From: Melitaea cinxia
Taxonomy: Eukaryota; Arthropoda; Insecta; Lepidoptera; Nymphalidae
Reading direction: 5' to 3'
DNA length: 64,000 nucleotides
NCBI RefSeq assembly: GCF_905220565.1
Contig: NC_059406.1
Location: 13,588,001-13,652,000 of the forward strand
Each line of letters starts with the position of its first letter. Positions within the stretch are counted from its first letter, which is position 1. Under the pieces are notes generated by a model that had not been told where the DNA came from, searched no databases, and was given only the letters and a program-made list of their open reading frames with translations. This document shows positions 57,331 through 64,000 of this stretch, in pieces. Position numbers and translations under genes: made by a program.

Positions 57331-58579
57331 AGTGTCATATAGCGGAGGCTTGCTTAGAAATAAGGCCTCGTGCACATTTCCCTTGTAAATATTGTTACGC
57401 TGTACTTGTTATATTTTTTGATCTGCAATACAGAATTCTTGTATTGTTATCATATGTTATTGTAAAAGATCATTCGCTGTTTAATTACTACTACAAAAAT
57501 ATACCTCGAGATCAACTAGAACATTATCTTCAGGAATGAAACAGACACGGAACGGCGATAATTCCAAAGCCTACCCATTCATTCAGATATTCAACGAAAA
57601 TAAAGAAAAAAAAATAATAGCCCACTTCACGCAGTAGAAAGATCTCGTCAGAAAAATAATTTGATAAGAGACTAACGTGAACCTAACCGTCGACGTGACT
57701 TTGTCCCAAAATTTTTTCTATAACTTTGAACTTACACTTTTGTGTCACATGTTACTATAATTATGTTATTCTCGTTTATTTTCAGTAATTCCTTTTTGTT
57801 TATTATTTTTCTCATTTATTTTTAGTGTACCATTAATAACAATAATAATAGACTATTCAAAGGAACTTTTAAAATAAGTCACTTGTTTTGTCAATGTAAC
57901 AAGTAAAGGTAACAAGGAAAGTAAACAAATAAATAAAATATAATATAATAGGGAATACCTTAGGCAACAGAAAACAATTTAACAAAAGCGAACTCCAAAA
58001 AATTACACGCTAATCTTCCAAAATCGTTATTAGAATGAATTATAAAGCACTCGAACATAATTGATTCCTTAAAGACCCAGAATCTTAAACCGAAGGTCAA
58101 TACACCTTCACTGAAAACAACTAGAATTTGATTGATTATGAAAATTCCAATATTCTCCTTAGAATATCCCAACTTTAAATTCCCTGATCGAATCCGAGGA
58201 AATGAATTCCACTTCGGCCTAATGAAAATTCTTTGATACTTCTGCTTAATCTCGAATATTCTAACTTCGTGACGAATTTTACTATTAGAATAAATCCGAT
58301 GAAATTAAATGGGAAAACGTCTTTGCTTATATTGTTATAAAGTTATCTGCATGTTTTAATTATTCAATGCGGTGTCACTTGACTTCCAATCTCTCTCTTT
58401 AATTTAATCGAAGTTAAAGCCAATATCATTCGTAATTGTCAAATTCATTACTTCACCTAACCTTTAATATATAATTTTAAATAGTTCGCTAGTACAGGTC
58501 CCAATCCATGAATATATAAGTTCTAATATTAGATTAACATCATAGCAATATATAAAAGTTATTGAATAACATAGGTCTA
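57331..58579. other. AT-rich spacer
   Basis: No gene or named repeat recognised. Confidence 0.4.
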
Positions 58580-58758
58580 TCTATATTAATATTATAAAGC
58601 TTTTTTTGTTTGAACGCTTATTTCAGGAATTAATGGTTCGAATAGAAAAAATATTTTTATCTTGGATAGTCCATTTTTCGACGAAAACTATAGGCTATGT
58701 AATATTATAGTAAGTTCTTTACTTACATTAAAGCGCGAAAGCCGTGAGGCACGGCTAG
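58580..58758 (+). mobile_element. Complete short Helitron (179 bp)
   Basis: Starts TCTATATTAATATTATAAAG after a host A. It ends GCGCGAAAGCCGTGAGGCACGGCTAG before a host T, quoted here in two parts: GCGCGAAAGCCGTG and AGGCACGGCTAG. The terminal CCGTG-AGG-CACGG hairpin directly precedes the CTAG. It contains a CTATAGGCTATGTAATATTA block typical of the family. Confidence 0.7.
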
Positions 58759-58867
58759 TGCTTTTATATGTAGGTAGGACTTGTCAATAATAAGGCTTTT
58801 ACAGTAACTTAGAAAACTAAATAAGAAAATAAATAGCCCTAAGAGACAACATTAACATATCTTATAT

Positions 58868-58912
58868 AGAGAAAGAGCCATTTGCCCAGCCGTGGGTTGT
58901 AACAAGCTGAAT
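58868..58912 (+). repeat. SINE 3' tail scrap
   Basis: GAGAAAGAGCCATTTGCCCA followed by GTAACAAGCTGAATCAATCA; the tail ends in tandem AATC units. Confidence 0.45.
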
Positions 58913-59348
58913 CAATCAATCAATCAAGTGTATACATTATGTCTGCCACTCGCAAACTCACAGTGGAGCAAAGAACGATGTGCGTGGTAAAATATATCTA
59001 AACTTTTTTTATTCTGGAAAGATTATATTTGCGTATAATAGATACCTCTACTATGTTTCAGTAATTTAAGTTTTACCGTACAATATAATTTATCTTATGT
59101 GACAAAATATACAAAATACACAATCAAAAACTCATATGGGAAATCAGGCGCCCGCAGTTAAATTATAAAAATATATTTAGTGATCCTCTTAATATGTTTA
59201 AAATAAAACTTATTGTTCATTTCCATAAATAACAAAGTTTATTTAATTAATATTCTCTTTTGTAATAATTTATTATTTTTAAATAATTAATTGTTTTTTT
59301 TTTTTTGTTTTATGTAAGCTGATTTTTTTTGTGTTATACGCATGCATT

Positions 59349-59450
59349 AAGCCTGTAACATCTCACTGCTGGACATAAACCTCTTTTTTCATGCAGAAGA
59401 AGAATTATAGCTCAATCCACCACGCTGCTCCACTGCGGATTGGCGGATAT
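59349..59450 (-). repeat. tRNA-derived SINE, 3' fragment
   Basis: AGCCTGTAACATCTCACTGC, AATCCACCACGCTGCTCCAC and TGCGGATTGGCGGATATTG match the tail half of the SINE in reverse. Confidence 0.65.
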
Positions 59451-62400
59451 TGTATGTTATGCGTGCAAGTATATGTATTAAGGACCTTACTGCATGATGT
59501 GTTTATATAAATGTAAAAATACGTATTACTAGTATGCTTAAATAAATAAAACGAAAATAATATTTGTACTGTTAGCACTTAGTTAGTTCTGAAGTGGTTA
59601 AAAGCTTGAAAAGTTAAAAACAGACATAGCTGTCTATAGTTAACTTAAAGAAGTAAGGCAGAGGAGGTAATATCTCTAAATCTGAATCAGCCAGGAGAAC
59701 AGACATCAACGTCACAGAAGAGCCAACTAATATTGGTCTCAAGTAGCGTTGTATTCTTTAGTAAGGCATTTAGAGTTCGTCTGGAAGCGTTATGTTGACA
59801 GCAAGGGTTGAATCGTTAACTAGCTTGTGACGCTCCCGGTGCTGCAGGTCCATAGACTAATAATAACTACCGCTAAGTGGATTGTTTTGCAACCCTAGAG
59901 GTAAAAAATCACGTTTAGTCATTGTCACTCACGTGTCAATAATCATCATAAACTATTTATGTGCTCTTTACAAATTTGCGGGTCTATGAAATTGACACAA
60001 AGACATGCAATCAATATTATTGTCGAAACAATTTTCTTGTGACTATTATTTTATTAACGTAAATATTTAAGACTTAAGATTCATTCCCTTACCTCGTTTT
60101 TGTTTACATTTATTCCATGACTCAAAAAAAAACAATAGTGGAATATGAAACAATACACAAAAACATTTTATTATATATTTAAAACAGAAGATTCCATCAC
60201 ATAAAAGCCTTAAAATTAAAGTTATGTTAAAATTTTGTTTTATATTTTATTTATAAACACAAGTTACAAATTCTAGTGTTTACTTTTCGAGTGCTACGAT
60301 AAAGATAAACTTCTATTTGGTTTTCTTCTTGATCTTAAAGAAAAAACTGTGATGTGTTTACGATGTCATCGTAAATTGACTGTGTGACTTTTTTGCATCG
60401 CTACTGTTGAAAGATGCAGCCGCTAAAATCGTGAATTGTAGTTTGCTTCTTCAGAGTTCAGGGTGCTGCGGTAATTACTTCTTTTCTTTTGTCCAAAGTC
60501 ACAAATATCATACATTAGAACTACTATACTTTTTTTTTCCGAAGCAGAAGCGACTAACCGCTATGAGAAGTCACCCCCAACCGTTCTAATAGAGCGGCAC
60601 AAAAACGAAATTGTCAACTTATACTAATTGATTTTTTTATTCTTGCAAAAGCGAGAGAATCCACCGATTGTTGCCGTCTTAGTGACATTGAAAACAAAAA
60701 TAAAATGTGTGAGAAAATTCAATGAATGAGGGACAACGGAGGGATCGCGTGATAACACTGAAACGTTGTTATTTTTTGTATCTCATTTCACTTCATTTGC
60801 TTTATTTTGTTTTGTATAAGGTCTACAAAGGTCCTCAGTGCTTGCGTGTGATGAGCTCTTTACATTCCATGGTGAGATTGCGTGTGAAACATTTGTTTAA
60901 TGTATCAAATGTTTAAATGTTTATTTTTTGTAAATAAATATAATAATAGCTTAATAATATTCGTATTTAAGTTGAAGCTATGTATAAAAATCAACACAGT
61001 ATTAGGAGTATTACGAGAAATAAAGGTCAGAGCCTAGTAGACGATAAATGCCTATAGCTGATGAACTTCAAACAATAAATACCTCCAGAACAAGAGAAGA
61101 TAAATGCGCTTCTGATTAACAGAAAAAGATAATAGATAGAGGATAGGGCTGTAAGTATAATTTCCATGTACTTATCATCTAATTGATTTGTTTGAACTGT
61201 AGTGTAAATTATAGTAAACGGCGACTACTTTTGGGCAAAAGTTTCTTTTCCTATAAAAAAGAAAAGTTGAAGATCAATCTGTCATCTAAAACTAAAGCGC
61301 ATAGATGTCACACTATTAATTGCGTAACACTATTAACTAACGTACTCGTGATAATTAGACATTTAGTAAAGGTTAAAATAATAGTACTCAACTCAACATT
61401 TCAAGGTACATTAAGTAACTGAAAAAACCTAATTTATAAATGAAATAAATATAGCTAAAATATTTTTTGATTGTTGAAAATATTTTTTTTATATACCGTT
61501 TCTCAAATACATAAAGATGTAAGTTTTTATCTTTGAGGATTCCGATTAAAACTGATGTGTATGTATGTGATGTAAACTGATGTGTAGTATTTAACTTAAT
61601 CGAAAGTTGCAGATTGAACGTGTCTCAAGTTAAAATCTCCATACTTTTGAAGAACATACTTATGTTTAAAATTTAATTAGCGTGATGAAGGGAAATATTA
61701 TGAGTAAATCTGCATATGTCAGAAGTTCTTACAAACGTTTATTCAAAGACTCAACTTCGAATGTTTGATGAGGAGATTCATGAAGAAAACTTTTTAATTA
61801 CCTTACTTGTTATAACGTAAACATTGCATACTTATTTAAAGTAAAACATAACAAGAACAACTTAAAACATACAACAATAAGCTTATGTTCTTAGGAAACT
61901 GGTAGTTTAAAATCATTATCAAAAACAATATTTTTAAGAAGAAAATAATAATATGCGCTGTACACAAAAAAAAATATTAAATGTTTTTGACAACTTCGAT
62001 ATAAAACATTGAAATATTGATAACATCTCATATATTATCGGTAGGATAAAAACATAATAACAATCAGAGACTTCTAATATAATACGTCACACAGTTCTGC
62101 AGCAGATTGTCGAGGTAAGACAATACCGCGGCTGACAGTCCAATTATCCAGCCGCGATCCACAACGAACTCTGTTCCCGATGCGACTCATTTATTTACAG
62201 AGAAACGAGAGGCCAGAAATAATTGGTTCGCTGACTGAAGCTGTCGTTGTTTTTTAAAACAGTCGATCCTTTCCTATCTTTCATATAATGAAGTTCTTCG
62301 GGATTATTTTACCCCGATATTTTTTGATACAATTTTAAACGTGATCGATACTAAAGTTAAACGCAATAAGTTTGATAACAAAAGGAATTATATCGAAGTC

Positions 62401-62460
62401 AGAAAGTAAGATACTTATTATATTTATTTACCTTGGTTAGTTTTAAAATATAACAGTTAC
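59451..62460. other. Long AT-rich spacer
   Basis: 59810-59880 (TTGTGACGCTCCCGGTGCTG) may be a worn GTAGGGCACAGC-family copy. A GC-richer patch lies at 62095-62215 with an 8-bp stem CGCGGCTG / CAGCCGCG. No coding frame is supported in 3 kb. Confidence 0.4.
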
Positions 62461-62616
62461 GATCGGAGCTTAATCCACTCTGCTCCAGTGAATGTAGGCG
62501 GGTATATACTATATACCCTACTATTTGTAACAATCGCTATCAGGTGTATATGACAAAAACCTGGACAGACAGCTAATGTGCTCTCCGAGGCACAGTAGGG
62601 AGATCCACAAGGACAG
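62461..62616 (-). repeat. tRNA-derived SINE, middle fragment
   Basis: GATCGGAGCTTAATCCACTC, AACAATCGCTATCAGGTGTA and GCTCTCCGAGGCACAGTAGG in SINE order (reverse). Confidence 0.6.
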
Positions 62617-62969
62617 ACGAAGAAATAAACTGTGGTAGATTAACTTTAAATCTTATTAAGCAGAAAAAAATGCTGCACATTCTTTACACAGCGCAAAAAA
62701 GTCAATTATTATACTATTCATTGGCCTTAGTCCGTCTGTTGTAGACGATTTAGACAGTGACAGACAGACACTGTATCGCCTAGGACACTCTTCAGGAAAA
62801 CGCAGAGTTGCCTAAGCTCTGCGCTACCCTCTCGACCTCACTGGCTAGGCCCACAGGAACGACGAGTCGATACGTGTGGAGCCAGTTCGGCTGCAGGAGT
62901 CTTTCGCATTTTAGAGCTATGCCACAAACGCTAGACGGAGACCCATTCCGGTTTTCGAATGAAGTGCTT

Positions 62970-63090
62970 CGAGTTTGCCTTGTGGTATCGGCCGATTAGA
63001 ATAGCACCACCCCCTTTCTTCCCGTGGGGGTCGTAAAAGGCGACCGAGGGATTAACCCTGCTCAAAATCATCAGGGTCCTGGAGAAGGAA
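62970..63090 (+). repeat. 5' part of an RTE-related repeat (GTCGTAAAAGGCGAC core)
   Basis: GTGGTATCGGCCGATTAGAA, CTTCTTCCCGTGGGGGTCGT and AAAGGCGACCGAGGGATTAA resemble the start of the 27.8-kb SINE-like repeat but continue differently (CTCAAAATCATCAGGGTCCT). Probably the 5' region of a related LINE or SINE. Confidence 0.5.
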
Positions 63091-64000
63091 ACTTCATATA
63101 CTATACTGTATATCATTTAATGAAGAAATGGGGTCATATATATTTTATTTTCTGGATCTCCTATGTCACGATGTATGTTTTACATTATAAAAAGATTTTC
63201 AGATTATGTTTTCCATATTCCTACATATACCTATATAGACCAATCTAAATTTATTTACCTACATTACCTATCTTTAGACACTGTCTCGTATTATGTTTTT
63301 AAATTCCTACTAAAACAGTATCCTCACTTAAAAAAATAATAATACAAAGTAATAACGCTAAAATAACCAGAAAATAGGTCACAAAATCTCAATAAAAATA
63401 AATAAATAAAAATCTTAATTAAATAATTTAAACATTACATAAATATTGATTATCTTTTAGAATTTCATCTGGCCGCATCTAGTTAAACATTTGAAGGTCT
63501 ATGTATTTGTGTTTCGTCGCTTATCATTTTTGTTCCTTTATTCTGCATAGTAACTGATCTTACCATCAATATAGTACTTTTTTATCCTAACTTTTTTGCT
63601 TTTTGTGACGATATCGTATAATGTGTTGAATAATTTTGTATTATCGACACGCTCGGCTAGAATGAATGTAATACTTATAGCTATTTAAAAATGTTATTTC
63701 TAATGTATTTCTCATATAAGTGAATAGCGTAAATTCTTATGAGAGTAAATATCTTTGACCTGAAACAGATAACTGTAGATAATTCAAGGCAATCTGAAGT
63801 TATCTGTAAGGTAATACCTGGCGTCTGTGTTGGTATTGTTGTTTTCTCTTTTACATTTTATAACTCTTTTATTGAAATGATCTTTTTGTAAAGATGAATA
63901 AATAAAATAATTACAGCCAGAAGTTGGGGATTTTTTTATATGACAAATTCGTGAATTAATTAAATTACTTTTCTACACTGTGCCTAATTTTTCGTAATAC
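63091..64000. other. AT-rich spacer to window end
   Basis: No gene or named repeat recognised. Confidence 0.4.

Noticed and set aside
57192..57539. 115-codon frame as a host protein
   Set aside because: Its first third is a LINE-type 3' end in reverse and the rest has no motif.
62095..62215. Possible host exon with a GTAAGA splice donor
   Set aside because: Stops occur in the readings I tried and no partner exon or homology is visible; only a weak 8-bp stem stands out.
62808..62999. 63-codon frame in a GC-richer patch
   Set aside because: The patch continues into an RTE-related repeat and the frame shows no conserved domain.

Overview
This is AT-rich nuclear DNA of an insect, almost certainly a moth or butterfly. 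The case for Lepidoptera rests on its repeats: tRNA-derived SINEs and a second SINE-like family ending in an RTE-like 3' tail, Helitron-like elements ending in CTAG, an R1-clade LINE with three zinc knuckles, and a TRAS-type LINE that carries an RNA-virus-type helicase. I found no convincing host protein-coding gene, rRNA or functional tRNA gene. The window reads as gene-poor intergenic or intronic DNA built from nested mobile elements, and all substantial coding capacity belongs to them.

Layout. 1-27.8 kb: AT-rich spacer with SINEs, short Helitron-like elements (3.6, 3.8, 4.2, 10.4 kb), a Helitron with about 280-bp internal tandem units (17.0-18.7 kb), a MITE-like family with AACCGACTTC ends, a truncated LINE (19.2 kb) and a hAT-like element with a repeat nested in it (24.6-25.4 kb). 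27.8-31.5 kb: a SINE-like repeat split by a 5'-truncated TRAS-like LINE, bounded by a 13-bp target-site duplication. The LINE holds a decayed reverse-transcriptase segment, an unrecognised Thr/Gln-rich plus globular segment, and an open 621-codon frame with superfamily 1 (+)RNA-virus helicase motifs. 31.5-48.2 kb: more SINEs, RTE 3' fragments, two Jockey-like LINE fragments and a fold-back of LINE 3' ends. 48.2-55.9 kb: a second, minus-strand copy of the 17-kb Helitron, into which a nearly complete R1-clade LINE (about 5.4 kb) has inserted. Its ORF1 is intact and its ORF2 (endonuclease, reverse transcriptase, RNase H, zinc finger) has two frameshifts. 55.9-64 kb: a Helitron remnant, LINE tails, a short complete Helitron, SINE fragments and long unannotated AT-rich stretches.

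How the parts relate. Autonomous LINEs (R1, TRAS-like, Jockey-like, RTE) supply or once supplied reverse transcriptase. The SINE families carry RTE-like 3' tails and so probably parasitise that machinery. Nesting gives a relative order: Helitron before R1 LINE, SINE before TRAS-like LINE, hAT before the repeat inside it. The most notable object is the LINE-borne virus-type helicase, intact in an otherwise broken copy. Family names come from motif recognition alone, with no database search.
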